From contig NZ_CP187232.1 in assembly GCF_049674955.1 (NCBI RefSeq), positions 7,502,001-7,566,000 of the forward strand: DNA of 64,000 nt, given 5' to 3'. Shown piece by piece: positions 15,956-24,734 of this stretch (the stretch's first letter is position 1; every line of letters starts with the position of its first letter). The notes under the pieces were generated by a model that was given only the letters and a program-made list of their open reading frames with translations, was not told the DNA's origin and searched no databases. This stretch comes from Sphaerisporangium viridialbum. Lineage in GTDB: Bacteria > Actinomycetota > Actinomycetes > Streptosporangiales > Streptosporangiaceae. The translations under genes were made by a program, and so were the position numbers.

Positions 15956-16831
15956 ATGTCCCGCAACGTAACTCCCCAGGGTTCTCGCCCTAAGAAGCCC
16001 GCCACTCTTCTGCTCGCGTGTGCCGCCGGAGCCGCGGTCATGATCGGCGCAGGCACGCTCGTACTCGACGGTGCGAAGGGGTCGTCCGCCCAGAGCATCC
16101 CGTCCGGTCCGTCGGATCCGGCCGGGCACCTGGAAGCGACTTCCCCGGCTCTCGCGCTCTCCCGCCCGACGCCCGAACCGGGGCCCAGAAAGAAATCACC
16201 GGCGGAATCCGATGATTCGGAAAAGCAACTCTCAGGCGAGCGACGCCAGCCTGCTGTAGTGCGGGTTCCGCAGGCCGCGAAAGGCCGCTACTCCGTGGTG
16301 CAGGGGGTGGCCAAGCCGCCGAAGAAGAGCCACGGAAAAGTCATCCGATACATGGTCGAGGTCGAGAAGGGTCTTCCTTTCGACAAGAAAGAATTCGCCG
16401 CCGCCGTGCACCGGACCTTGAACGACCCGCGTAGCTGGGGATCCGGGGGCCGGATGCGGTTCAAGCGGGTCGATCACGGGCCTGTGCGGTTCCGGGTGGC
16501 GCTGTCCAGCCCCGAGATGACGAACGCGCGCTGCCTGCCGATGACTACGTACGGGGAGCTTTCCTGCTGGAACGGCCGGCAGGCGGTCATCAACGCTAAG
16601 CGGTGGGGGCAGGGTGTCCCGGGATACCGCGGCGACCTGGCCGCCTACCGGGAGTACGTGATCAACCACGAGGTGGGCCACGCGCTCGGCCATGGCCACG
16701 AGTTCTGCGACGCTCCCGGCAAACCAGCCCCGGTGATGGCCCAGCAGACCATATCCCTCCAGCGCTGCCGCCCCAACCCCTGGCCATTCCGAACCGCCCG
16801 AACCTCTGCGAACACGTCAGCGGACCGGTGA
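15956..16831 (+). CDS. DUF3152 domain-containing secreted zincin-like protein
   Basis: 291 residues. An N-terminal hydrophobic stretch (about 15-37) anchors or exports the protein; a Pro/Ser-rich linker follows. The DUF3152 domain spans about 110-280 (RYMVEVEKGLPFDKKEFAAA, LNDPRSWG). It contains the metallopeptidase-like motif NHEVGHALGHGH (about 240-250) followed by Cys-containing CDAPGKPAPVMAQQT, where a Met-turn-like VMAQQ is seen. The family is probably a secreted zinc protease of actinobacteria; activity is not documented to my knowledge. It ends 8 bases from the convergent ligase gene. Confidence 0.85.
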   Translation: MSRNVTPQGSRPKKPATLLLACAAGAAVMIGAGTLVLDGAKGSSAQSIPSGPSDPAGHLEATSPALALSRPTPEPGPRKKSPAESDDSEKQLSGERRQPAVVRVPQAAKGRYSVVQGVAKPPKKSHGKVIRYMVEVEKGLPFDKKEFAAAVHRTLNDPRSWGSGGRMRFKRVDHGPVRFRVALSSPEMTNARCLPMTTYGELSCWNGRQAVINAKRWGQGVPGYRGDLAAYREYVINHEVGHALGHGHEFCDAPGKPAPVMAQQTISLQRCRPNPWPFRTARTSANTSADR

Positions 16832-16839
16832 GATCGAGG

Positions 16840-18549
16840 TCAAGGGCGGGGCTGGTGGAGCAGGCGTTCGCGCAGTCGATTTTTCAGGACCTTGCCCAGG
16901 GGGTTGCGAGGGAGGGCGTCGACGCAGGTGAGGTGGGTGGGCAGGTACCACTCGGTCATGCCGCGCCGGAGGAGGTGGCCTCGAAGGCCGTCGAGGGTGG
17001 GTGGGGTGCCTTCGGGAACGACGACGGCGTACACCATCTCCTTGCCGCCCGAGCCCGGGCAACCGACGATCGCCACGTCGGCGACGGCCGGGTGCCCCCG
17101 CAGCTCGTCCTCGACCTCCAGGATCGGGATCGGGTGCGGGCTGCCGATGCGGTCGGCGACCCTGGACAGATAGCGCAGGCCGCCACGTCCGTCCTCCCCC
17201 ACGAGGTCCCCGGTGTCGTACCAGCCGTCCGAGGTGTCCGGGGCCCACACCGGGCGCCGGCCGCTGAGCTCGAAGGTGCCGACGCACACCGATGGACCGC
17301 GCACATGCAACCGGAACACCGGGCCACCGGGCCCGTGATCGTCGGATGCGCCGCCGCCCTCACGGTCTTTGGGAGGTTCGGGCAGGTCGGGGGCATCGGG
17401 AAGTAGGCGGACTTCGCGGCCCGGGGTGGGGCGGCCGATGCTCTGGCCAGGCCAGCCGGGCGGGTCGTCGACGGCCGTCAGGGTGAGCCCGCCCGTCTCG
17501 GTCATGCCGAAGCCGTTGACCAGTCGCGGGCACAGCAGTTCCCTGAGCGGCGCGACGAGCGAGGCGGGCAGCGGAGCGCCGGTACTGGTCACCACGCACA
17601 GGCCGGGCAGGGGACGGCGTCGCCGCCGCTGTGCTCGGACCAGGTCGCCCAGCATCTCCGGCGCCGCGAGGAAATGGGTGACGTGGTGCCGTGCCAGGAG
17701 GTCCAGCCAGACCTCCGGGTCGCGCGTGTCGGCGAACACGGAGGTGCACCGGGCCACCAGGGGCGTCAGCACGTTGGTACGCATTCCCAACGAATGCGTC
17801 AGATCCGCCGGCGTGCCGACTCTCGGGTCTGGCACCTCGCGCAGAGCCCCCTGCCTCGCCCGGGTGGAGGCGAACTGCGTGTTGGGCGTGTGCAGCACGC
17901 CCTTGGACTCGCCCGTGGTGCCGGAGGTGAACAGCACAAGCGACACCTCGTCACTCCGTCCGGAGGGCGCGCTGTCCGGGCCGAGGAAGCGGGGGTCGAG
18001 GAGGGTGGCGAAGGGGGTCGCGGCGGCGGGGTGGGGGGTGCCGAGGACGATGCGGTGGTGGAGGTGCGGCAGGCGGGGGGCGAGGTCGGCCAGGAGCTGG
18101 GCGGGACTCCGGCCTTCCCATCGGCCGACGGTCACGCACGCGCTCGCCCCCGTGCCGGCGAGTATCCGCTCCACCTCGCGCGCGCCCAGCGTCATCATCA
18201 TCGGCACGGCGACCGCCCCGGCGTCCAGGCACGCGAGGGCCAGCGCCGCGGTCTCCCACCAGTTGGGAAGCTGGTAGGCCACCGCGTCACCAGGGCGGAT
18301 CCCGAGTTCACCCAGCCCCGCCGACAGCCGGCCCACGTACGAGGCCAGCTCGCCGAAGGTCACCGTCACCTCGCGCCCCTCGTCCCTGCGCCAGTTGACG
18401 AACGCCGTGCGATCGGGGACCGAGGACGCCGCGGCGCGCAGGTCGTCGACGAACGTCTCTGTACGCCACCACCCCTGCGCGTAGTACATCCGCGCCCTGG
18501 CCACCGGCACCCGCCGCGCGCCGGTCAGGTCCCGTATCCCCCCGTTCAT
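16840..18549 (-). CDS. AMP-dependent acyl-CoA synthetase/ligase
   Basis: 569 residues with the ANL superfamily motifs: P-loop LFTSGTTGESKGVLHT (about 210), NGFGMTETG (about 350), WYDTGDL (about 450) and a C-terminal Lys in PRNPLGKVLKN. It should adenylate a carboxylic acid and transfer it to CoA or a carrier. Its ATG overlaps the stop of the upstream sulfotransferase gene (ATGA), so the two are translated together. An internal loop around 395-425 is low-complexity (PEPPKDREGGGASDDHG). The substrate cannot be told from the sequence. Confidence 0.88.
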   Translation of the reverse strand: MNGGIRDLTGARRVPVARARMYYAQGWWRTETFVDDLRAAASSVPDRTAFVNWRRDEGREVTVTFGELASYVGRLSAGLGELGIRPGDAVAYQLPNWWETAALALACLDAGAVAVPMMMTLGAREVERILAGTGASACVTVGRWEGRSPAQLLADLAPRLPHLHHRIVLGTPHPAAATPFATLLDPRFLGPDSAPSGRSDEVSLVLFTSGTTGESKGVLHTPNTQFASTRARQGALREVPDPRVGTPADLTHSLGMRTNVLTPLVARCTSVFADTRDPEVWLDLLARHHVTHFLAAPEMLGDLVRAQRRRRRPLPGLCVVTSTGAPLPASLVAPLRELLCPRLVNGFGMTETGGLTLTAVDDPPGWPGQSIGRPTPGREVRLLPDAPDLPEPPKDREGGGASDDHGPGGPVFRLHVRGPSVCVGTFELSGRRPVWAPDTSDGWYDTGDLVGEDGRGGLRYLSRVADRIGSPHPIPILEVEDELRGHPAVADVAIVGCPGSGGKEMVYAVVVPEGTPPTLDGLRGHLLRRGMTEWYLPTHLTCVDALPRNPLGKVLKNRLRERLLHQPRP

Positions 18550-19256
18550 CGGATCGCGGTGTGGCTGCCGGATTCGGGTGAGCGCAGGGTGAGCACGCGT
18601 CTGCGGCGGCGGGCCGCCATGCGGCGGAAGGCGGCGGTGTCGTTCAGGTGGGGGAACGACTCGTCGGGTACGGGGACGCCGAGGAAGTCGCACAGCGGTC
18701 CCCAGCCCTGGCGCACCTCGTACACCAGCAGCCGGTCGGCAGGGACCGCGGCCAGCACGTGGGCGGTGTGCCACTCGAAGACGCGCATCGCGTAGTCGGG
18801 GTCGTCGAACCGGGCGCCGAAGGTGCCCTCCCAGATCACCCTCTCGCACATCCGGCGGCGGTGCCGCAGCCCCTGGCAGACGCCGTCCTCCAGCCGCATC
18901 AGCATCCCGGCCAGTCCCGGCTGCCGGTGGCTGGACCGGTAGATCGTGTCACGCACGCTCTCGTACCACCTGCCGGCGTCCCGCACGGTGAGGATCACCC
19001 GTGCTTCCTGGTAGGCGTCCATCAGCTCCTGCCAGAAGTAGCACGAGGGCCAGTCGACGGTGGCCTGGTATCCGTCCAGCAGCTCGTCCCAGGCCACCGG
19101 CTCGCCGCGTGCCGCCGCCTCCCAGCCCCTGATTCGGTCGAGGTCCCCATCGAGTGAGGACATGTGATGACATGGCCCGCAGCCGAGGCGCTCCAGGGCC
19201 GCCTTGAGCGTGTACGTACCGGTACGGCCCATTCCGGCCCCGATGACTTCCAGCAT
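18546..19256 (-). CDS. Sulfotransferase family protein
   Basis: 236 residues. The N-terminal P-loop-like GAGMGRTGTYTLKAALE binds the 5'-phosphosulfate of PAPS in this family; VILTVRDAGRWYESVRDT (about 90-107) holds the 3'-phosphate-binding Arg and Ser; HVLAAVPADRLLVYEV (about 168-183) follows. The subgroup is often called NAD-dependent epimerase- or P4HA-adjacent sulfotransferase in bacteria and usually acts on small molecules or lipids. It forms a two-gene unit with the acyl-CoA ligase through a 4-base overlap. Confidence 0.85.
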   Translation of the reverse strand: MLEVIGAGMGRTGTYTLKAALERLGCGPCHHMSSLDGDLDRIRGWEAAARGEPVAWDELLDGYQATVDWPSCYFWQELMDAYQEARVILTVRDAGRWYESVRDTIYRSSHRQPGLAGMLMRLEDGVCQGLRHRRRMCERVIWEGTFGARFDDPDYAMRVFEWHTAHVLAAVPADRLLVYEVRQGWGPLCDFLGVPVPDESFPHLNDTAAFRRMAARRRRRVLTLRSPESGSHTAIR

Positions 19257-19597
19257 GTGTTCCCCCCATGTACAGAGCGGCGTTTCCGTGCACCTGCCGG
19301 GGCTCTATGAACCTGGTCGCGAGCACTGCCGGGCGTGCCATTTCGCATCGGTCATAGTGCCGGGCATCCCCGCGCGGTCCCGCATATCTCGCCCTTTCAT
19401 CTTTACACGGTGAGAAACGGCTCTCAAAGGCCGGGGAGGATTTCCCAAGGCCGGGCAATAATTCTTGACACGCCGCATTACAAGAATGGGATGGCGCCGC
19501 AAGATCCCGTATGGTGACCGTCGTGATCCCGGGCTATGTCTTCTGCGCGGACCCGCTGAAGTCGCGACGTGTTGCGCAGACGGTGAAAGGGTCCCAG
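19257..19597. other. Intergenic region between sulfotransferase and amidase
   Basis: This divergent 341-base region must carry both promoters. A TTGACA is present at 19465-19470, but no well-spaced -10 is obvious. AAGGCCGGG occurs twice (19427 and 19447 area). The frame continues upstream of the chosen amidase start to GTG/ATG codons near 19511; they lack a ribosome site and would spoil the signal peptide. Confidence 0.35.
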
Positions 19598-21601
19598 ATG
19601 CGTAGAACCCTGGCGGTCGCCGCCTCGATGGCGGCGACCTTGCTCGTCACCCTCCCCCCGGCCCACGCCGATCCCGCCCACGCCGATCCGGCCGGCGCTG
19701 AGACGGCCCACGCGGAGACGGCCCATGCGGAGACGCCCGGTGCCCGGTCATCGCGCCAGGAGGCCTTCAGGGCGGCCGCCGGCAAGTACGGCGTGCCGGA
19801 GAACGTCCTGCTCGGCGTCTCCTACCTGGAGTCCCGCTGGGACGCCAACCAGGGCCTGCCCAGCGTCACGGCGGGGTACGGGCCGATGCACCTGACGGAC
19901 GCGCGCACGGCTCTCGCGGGGAGCCTGCCCCATCACGGCGAAGGCGCGGAGGACCCGCGCGGCGATGACGCGAGACCCTCGAAGCCTCCGAAGAGCGCCG
20001 AGCCCGCGCAGCCGGCGGAGCCGGGGTCGCAGACGGCCGACGAGGCCGCCCGGCTCACCGGGCTCCCGGCGGAACAACTGGTCAAGGACCCGAGCGCCAA
20101 CCTGCTCGGCGGAGCGGCCCTGCTGGCCCAGTACCAGAGGGACCTGAAGATCCCGGCGAGCTCCGATCCGGCGGACTGGTACGGCGCCGTGGCCCGCTAC
20201 TCGGGGGCGCGGGACGCCGAGACCGCCAGGCAGTTCGCCGACGAGGTGTTCTCCACCCTCGAAGAGGGCGCGAGCAGGGTCACCGATGACGGCCAGAAGG
20301 TTTCGCTGCCCGCCTCACCGGAGATCGCTCCGCGCATGGAGCAAGTGGACCGCCTGGGGCTGCGCGAGGCTGAGAGCAAGACCGTCGAGTGCCCGAAGAA
20401 ACTCGCCTGTGAGTGGCTTCCCGCGCCCTACCAGAAGCTGTCGGACGCCCCCGGCGACTACGGCAACCACGACCTGTCCGACCGGCCGCGCAACCAGCGG
20501 ATCGACTACATCGTCATCCACGACACCGAGGAGACCTACGACAAGACCCTCAGGCTGGTGGCCGACCCCACCTACGTGAGCTGGCACTACACGATCCGCT
20601 CGGCCGACGGTCACATCGCCCAGCACGTGCGGACCAGGGACGTCGCCTGGCACGCGGGCAACTGGTACGTCAACGCCAAGTCCATCGGCATCGAGCACGA
20701 GGGCTTCCTGGCGAAGGCCGGCTCCTGGTACACCGAGGCGATGTACCGCAGCTCGGCGCGGCTGGTGCGCTACCTCGCCAAGCGGTACGACATCCCGCTG
20801 GACCGCGCGCACATCCTCGGCCATGACAACGTCCCCGGCACCATCCCCGGCAACGTGGCGACCATGCACGTCGACCCGGGGCCGTACTGGGACTGGGGCC
20901 ACTACTTCGCGCTGATGCGCCGTCCGTTCAGGGCCACGGGCGGCGCGCACGGCGGCCTGGTGACGATCAGGACGGACTACGCGAACCACCGGCCGCGCTA
21001 CACCGGCTGCGACCGGCCGGGCGTGGACTGCCCGCCGCACGGTTCCGCCTCCGTCTGGCTGCACACCGAGCCCAGCGAGGACGCTCCCCTGGTGAAGGAC
21101 ATCGGGCGCAGGCCCGGCGGGGAGTCGACGTACGACGTCTCCGACCACGGCGCCAGGGCCACCACGGGCCAGCAGTACGCGCTCGCCGGCAGGAAGGGCG
21201 ACTGGACGGCCATCTGGTATCTCGGCCGGCTCGCGTGGTTCCGCAATCCGCACGACAACCCCACGGCGGTCAACGCCACCGGGCTGGTCGTCACGCCGAA
21301 GCCGGGTCTCGCCCCTGTGCCGGTGTACGGAAGGGCCTATCCGGAGCCTGAGGCGTACCCGAAGGGCGTGCCGGTCCAGACGATCGTCCCCCTGCAGTAC
21401 TCGATCCCGCAGGGTCAGCGGTACTCCGTCGGCCTGGCGACGCGCGGGGAGTACTACTACGCGGTGACCTTCGACCGGGACACCCACACGGTGGTCAGGG
21501 GCCGCACGCTGTACTACCAGATCCAGCTCGGCCACCGCATCGCCTACGTCATGGCCGACGACGTGAACATCGCCCCCTCGTCGCTCGGGGCGCCCCGCTG
21601 A
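19598..21601 (+). CDS. Secreted N-acetylmuramoyl-L-alanine amidase with lysozyme-like module
   Basis: 667 residues from ATG 19598 (GAAAGGG upstream). A Sec signal peptide (MRRTLAVAASMAATLLVTLP, cut near AHA) is followed by an Ala/His/Glu low-complexity stretch with short tandem repeats, then a goose-lysozyme/SLT-like helical domain (about 55-220, ENVLLGVSYLESRWDANQG). The amidase_2 catalytic domain follows (about 300-450): zinc ligands are the His in VIHDTEE, the His after VPGTIPGNVATMH and an Asp, with SKSIGIEHEG in between. The C-terminus resembles SH3-like wall-binding repeats. It should cleave the lactyl-peptide bond of peptidoglycan outside the cell. Confidence 0.9.
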   Translation: MRRTLAVAASMAATLLVTLPPAHADPAHADPAGAETAHAETAHAETPGARSSRQEAFRAAAGKYGVPENVLLGVSYLESRWDANQGLPSVTAGYGPMHLTDARTALAGSLPHHGEGAEDPRGDDARPSKPPKSAEPAQPAEPGSQTADEAARLTGLPAEQLVKDPSANLLGGAALLAQYQRDLKIPASSDPADWYGAVARYSGARDAETARQFADEVFSTLEEGASRVTDDGQKVSLPASPEIAPRMEQVDRLGLREAESKTVECPKKLACEWLPAPYQKLSDAPGDYGNHDLSDRPRNQRIDYIVIHDTEETYDKTLRLVADPTYVSWHYTIRSADGHIAQHVRTRDVAWHAGNWYVNAKSIGIEHEGFLAKAGSWYTEAMYRSSARLVRYLAKRYDIPLDRAHILGHDNVPGTIPGNVATMHVDPGPYWDWGHYFALMRRPFRATGGAHGGLVTIRTDYANHRPRYTGCDRPGVDCPPHGSASVWLHTEPSEDAPLVKDIGRRPGGESTYDVSDHGARATTGQQYALAGRKGDWTAIWYLGRLAWFRNPHDNPTAVNATGLVVTPKPGLAPVPVYGRAYPEPEAYPKGVPVQTIVPLQYSIPQGQRYSVGLATRGEYYYAVTFDRDTHTVVRGRTLYYQIQLGHRIAYVMADDVNIAPSSLGAPR

Positions 21602-21605
21602 CCGC

Positions 21606-22166
21606 TCAGTAGTCGGGGAGGATGCCCCTGACTCCCGTGCCCGTGTGCGGGTCTCCGGCGGGGCCCCGCACGCCGGTGAGGCTCTCGGCGAGGACGAGCG
21701 CCGTGGTGACGTCCGCCTTCGGGCCGTCCTCGCCGTCGCCGCCGAGCAGGCCGAGCTCGCGCATCTCGGCGAGGTAGCGGTCGGGCTCGCTGCCCGAGCG
21801 GGAGTCGCCGGGGAACTGCGGATCGAAGCTGAGGATCTCCTCGCCCTCCTCGTAGAAGACGAAGGTCTGGTCGAAGTTCACGTTGCGGAACACGCTCGCG
21901 ACCACCGTGCCGGCCGAGAGGGGGCGCAGGAACTGGTCCATGGTGGCGGCGTAGCCGTTCTCCTCGATCAGCAGCGTGCCGCCCTCGGAGGGCTGCGCCA
22001 GCAGCAGGCCTTCGAGGAGGTCCTCCTCGTCGTCCTCGTCGGTGAGCAGCTCGACGCCGATGCGCCGCAGGGCCTCCTCCGGCGTGAGATCTCGCACGAA
22101 GGTGAAGCAGTACCCCGTGTCGCTCCGCGAGAACCAGTCGTATCCGGTGTGGCCAGTACCGCTCAC
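21606..22166 (-). CDS. DUF6461 domain-containing protein
   Basis: 186 residues from GTG 22166, with GGGGAG 6 bases upstream; the frame is open to 22259 but that part lacks a ribosome site. The pattern TGYDWFSRSDTGYCFTFVRD-LTPEEALRRIG, LLIEENGYAAT and FDQTFVFYEEGEEILSFDP matches DUF6461, an actinobacterial family resembling SMI1/immunity-like proteins. Function is unknown. It is convergent with the amidase gene, 4 bases apart. Confidence 0.82.
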   Translation of the reverse strand: MSGTGHTGYDWFSRSDTGYCFTFVRDLTPEEALRRIGVELLTDEDDEEDLLEGLLLAQPSEGGTLLIEENGYAATMDQFLRPLSAGTVVASVFRNVNFDQTFVFYEEGEEILSFDPQFPGDSRSGSEPDRYLAEMRELGLLGGDGEDGPKADVTTALVLAESLTGVRGPAGDPHTGTGVRGILPDY

Positions 22167-22278
22167 GTGAAACTCCCCACGTTCGAAGGATGGAGAGCGA
22201 CCATCCTCGACCCGCGCGGTGACCATCCCGTGGCCCGGCGGTTGCCACGGCGTGCACATCGTTCGCCGAAACGCCGAA

Positions 22279-22308
22279 GGCGCCCGGCCCCTCGCGGGAC
22301 CGGGCGCC
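22279..22308 (-). terminator. Terminator downstream of glyS
   Basis: The stem pairs GGCGCCCGG (22279-22287) with CCGGGCGCC (22300-22308) around a 12-base loop, 15 bases after the glyS stop on the minus strand. On that strand a TTCGG-type sequence follows rather than a clean T-run. Confidence 0.65.
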
Positions 22309-22322
22309 GCCCTGAGCGTGAC

Positions 22323-23711
22323 TCAGTCGTTGAGGTGCTGGCGCAGGTAGGAGTCGACCTGGTCGAGGGCGATGCGCTTCTGCGCCATGGAGTCGCGCTC
22401 GCGGATCGTCACGGCGTGGTCTTCGAGGGTGTCGAAGTCGACCGTGATGCAGAACGGCGTGCCGATCTCGTCCTGGCGGCGGTAGCGGCGGCCGATCGCT
22501 CCTGCGTCGTCGAACTCGACGTTCCAGCGGCGGCGGAGCTGGGCGGCGAGGTCGCGGGCCTTGGGCGACAGGTCGGAGTTGCGCGACAGTGGCAGCACCG
22601 CGGCCTTGACCGGCGCGAGCCGGTGGTCGAGCCGCATGACCGTGCGCTGCTCCATGACGCCCTTGGCGTTGGGCGCCTCGTCGACGGTGTAGGCGTCCAT
22701 CATGAAGGTCAGCGTGCAGCGGTCGACGCCGGCGGCCGGCTCGATGACGTACGGGACGTAGCGCTCGCCGGAGTCCTGCTCGAAGAACGACAGGTCGGTG
22801 CCCGAGGCCGCCGCGTGCGTGGTGAGGTCGAAGTCGGTGCGGTTGGCCACGCCCTCCAGCTCACCCCACTCGGAGCCGGTGAAGTTGAAGCGGTACTCCA
22901 CGTCGACGGTGCGCTTGGAGTAGTGCGACAGCTTGTCCTTCGGGTGCTCGTACAGCCGGAGGTTGTCGCGGTTGATGCCGAGGTCGACGTACCACTGGAA
23001 GCGCTCGTCGATCCAGTACTGGTGCCACTCCTCGTCGCTGCCGGGCTTGACGAAGAACTCCATCTCCATCTGCTCGAACTCGCGGGTGCGGAAGATGAAG
23101 TTGCCCGGGGTGATCTCGTTGCGGAACGACTTGCCGATCTGGCCGATGCCGAACGGGATCTTCTTGCGGGACGACTGCTGGACGTTGAGGTAGTTGATGA
23201 AGATGCCCTGCGCGGTCTCGGGCCGGAGGTAGGCCAGGCCGGACTCGTCCTCGACGGCGCCGAGGTAGGTCTTGAGCAGGCCGTTGAACATGCGGGGCGC
23301 GGTGAAGGCGCCCTTGGTGCCGCAGCTCGGGCAGGTCAGGTCGGCCAGGCCGTTCTCGGGGGCCTTGCCGCCGTGCTTCTCGGCGTAGGCCTCCTCGAGG
23401 TGGTCGGCGCGGTAGCGCTTGTGGCAGGACTGGCACTCGGTCAGCGGGTCGACGAACTCCCTGACGTGGCCGCTGGCCTCCCACACCTCGCGGGCGAGGA
23501 TCACCGAGGAGTCGAGGCCGACGACATCGTCGCGGCCCTGGACCATGGACTTCCACCACTCGCGCTTGACGTTGTTCTTGAGCTCGACGCCGAGCGGACC
23601 GTAGTCCCAGGACGCGCGCAGACCTCCGTAGATCTCGCTCGACGGGTAAACGAGCCCGCGTCGCTTGGCGAGGCTGACGATCGTGTCCATGATGTCGGTA
23701 CGGCGGGCCAT
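22323..23711 (-). CDS. glyS: Glycyl-tRNA synthetase
   Basis: 462 residues, ATG 23711 with GGAGA 6 bases upstream. It is the alpha2-type, class II enzyme charging tRNA-Gly in the cytoplasm. Class II motifs are clear: motif 1 in SSEIYGGLRASWDYGPLGVE, motif 2 in FRNEITPGNFIFRTREFEQMEMEFF, motif 3 near the end. The zinc-type CQSCHKRY ... LTCPSCGTKGAFT insertion is retained. Length and order are normal for actinobacteria. A terminator follows; no T-box-like leader was seen upstream. Confidence 0.97.
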   Translation of the reverse strand: MARRTDIMDTIVSLAKRRGLVYPSSEIYGGLRASWDYGPLGVELKNNVKREWWKSMVQGRDDVVGLDSSVILAREVWEASGHVREFVDPLTECQSCHKRYRADHLEEAYAEKHGGKAPENGLADLTCPSCGTKGAFTAPRMFNGLLKTYLGAVEDESGLAYLRPETAQGIFINYLNVQQSSRKKIPFGIGQIGKSFRNEITPGNFIFRTREFEQMEMEFFVKPGSDEEWHQYWIDERFQWYVDLGINRDNLRLYEHPKDKLSHYSKRTVDVEYRFNFTGSEWGELEGVANRTDFDLTTHAAASGTDLSFFEQDSGERYVPYVIEPAAGVDRCTLTFMMDAYTVDEAPNAKGVMEQRTVMRLDHRLAPVKAAVLPLSRNSDLSPKARDLAAQLRRRWNVEFDDAGAIGRRYRRQDEIGTPFCITVDFDTLEDHAVTIRERDSMAQKRIALDQVDSYLRQHLND

Positions 23712-23865
23712 CAAGAATCTCCATCCGGCTGGCGGTCGGGGTTGGGTTTATCGATCAGAGGGCGCGTCACCTGCCCGATCACCCCCCAGCTTAGGGGAAC
23801 CGGTGACGCGACCCGCCCACAATCGGCGCCGAACGCCCGGCCGCTTCCGCCGCCGGCCGCGCGGT

Positions 23866-24147
23866 TCAAGGTTTGCTGACCAGAACCTCGAAGGCGCTTG
23901 GCTCATTGATCATCAATGTCATGAGCGGATACATCTCCATACGCGCGGCTGACAAGGCGCGACGGTAGAACCCGGCGCCCTCCCACTCGCTGACGACGGC
24001 CCACAGGTCGGGCTCGTCGACCGATCTGCCGACGTGCCCGCGGAGATACCCGGTCTGGGCGGCCAGCGTGTCGAGGATCGACGTGGCCCTGCCGACGAAC
24101 TCGTCGGCCTGCGCGCCTGGGACGGAGTACCTGATGAGGGCAAGCAT
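23866..24147 (-). CDS. Antibiotic biosynthesis monooxygenase (ABM) domain protein
   Basis: 93 residues from ATG 24147; in-frame ATGs at 24159 and 24171 are alternatives and none has a good ribosome site. The dimeric ferredoxin-like ABM fold is suggested by LALIRYSVPGAQADEFVGRA, GYLRGHVGRSVDEPDLWAVVSEWEG and YRRALSAARME. Family members are small cofactor-free oxygenases or stress proteins. It is divergent from the DUF6703 gene. Confidence 0.75.
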   Translation of the reverse strand: MLALIRYSVPGAQADEFVGRATSILDTLAAQTGYLRGHVGRSVDEPDLWAVVSEWEGAGFYRRALSAARMEMYPLMTLMINEPSAFEVLVSKP

Positions 24148-24211
24148 GCCGTTCAGCATGCCAGTACGCATAGGGTGCCGTGACGTAGCCCTCCGACGTT
24201 AGGCTCGAAGC

Positions 24212-24676
24212 GTGGCCGACAAGCACGATCCCAGCGACTCCTCGTCCTCCTCGCCTTCCTCGCCTTCCTCGCCGAAGCGCGGCGTGCCCGACCATCCGCT
24301 GGCGCAGCGCGGGAGGCCCACCGGCCGTACGGGCGCCGGGCGCACGGCGTCGCGGCCCCTCCCCCGTGGCGAGCACTTCCTCACGCCGGGGGCGACGGGG
24401 CTGCGCCGCACGGTGGAGCACAAGAGCGCGGCCCCGCTGGTCTTCCTGTACGGGCTGCCGCGCTGGCTGATCCCGGTCGTCCTGGTGATCCTGCTGCTGG
24501 TGGGCTTCGCCGTGCCCGACTGGCGGGGCGGTGTCGCGGTCCTGCCGGTGCTCGGCTTCGTGGGCTGGCTGGCGTACATGTCCTGGCCGTCGCTCGGCAC
24601 GGGGGCGAGGATCTTGCGCGTCGCGGTCGCCACGTTTCTGATCGCCGTCGCGGCCAACCGTTTCGGGCTGTTCTGA
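24212..24676 (+). CDS. DUF6703 family membrane protein
   Basis: 154 residues from GTG 24212. A Ser/Pro-rich hydrophilic head of about 75 residues (a run of SSSSSPSSPSSP) is followed by three hydrophobic segments near 82-100, 105-122 and 130-150. It matches the actinobacterial family DUF6703, of unknown function, typically found near glyS or zinc genes. It precedes znuA by 58 bases and the Zur-controlled promoter, so it is probably a separate transcript. Confidence 0.75.
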   Translation: MADKHDPSDSSSSSPSSPSSPKRGVPDHPLAQRGRPTGRTGAGRTASRPLPRGEHFLTPGATGLRRTVEHKSAAPLVFLYGLPRWLIPVVLVILLLVGFAVPDWRGGVAVLPVLGFVGWLAYMSWPSLGTGARILRVAVATFLIAVAANRFGLF

Positions 24677-24697
24677 GATACGACCCGCCGGGCGATT

Positions 24698-24727
24698 TTG
24701 ACAACGGTTTTCATTCTGAAGCATACT
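24698..24727 (+). promoter_or_regulatory. Zur box overlapping the znuA promoter
   Basis: TGACAACGGTTTTCA at 24699-24713 matches the actinobacterial Zur consensus TGAAAATGATTTTCA at 12 of 15 positions. It overlaps a -35 TTGACA (24698-24703); a -10-like CATACT lies 18 bases on (24722-24727). Zinc-loaded Zur bound here would block transcription. The +1 would fall on the GTG at 24735, so a leaderless message is likely. Confidence 0.75.
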
Positions 24728-24734
24728 CAGGGGC

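Noticed and set aside
15784..16098. Minus-strand open frame over the DUF3152 start
   Set aside because: It lies opposite a well-supported gene and has no motif.
23712..23865. T-box riboswitch upstream of glyS
   Set aside because: No T-box core sequence or specifier stem was seen in the 150 bases before the start.
21645..23879. 744-codon plus-strand open frame opposite DUF6461 and glyS
   Set aside because: It is Val/Glu/Leu-rich antisense of glyS and spans two real genes; no ribosome site or domain.
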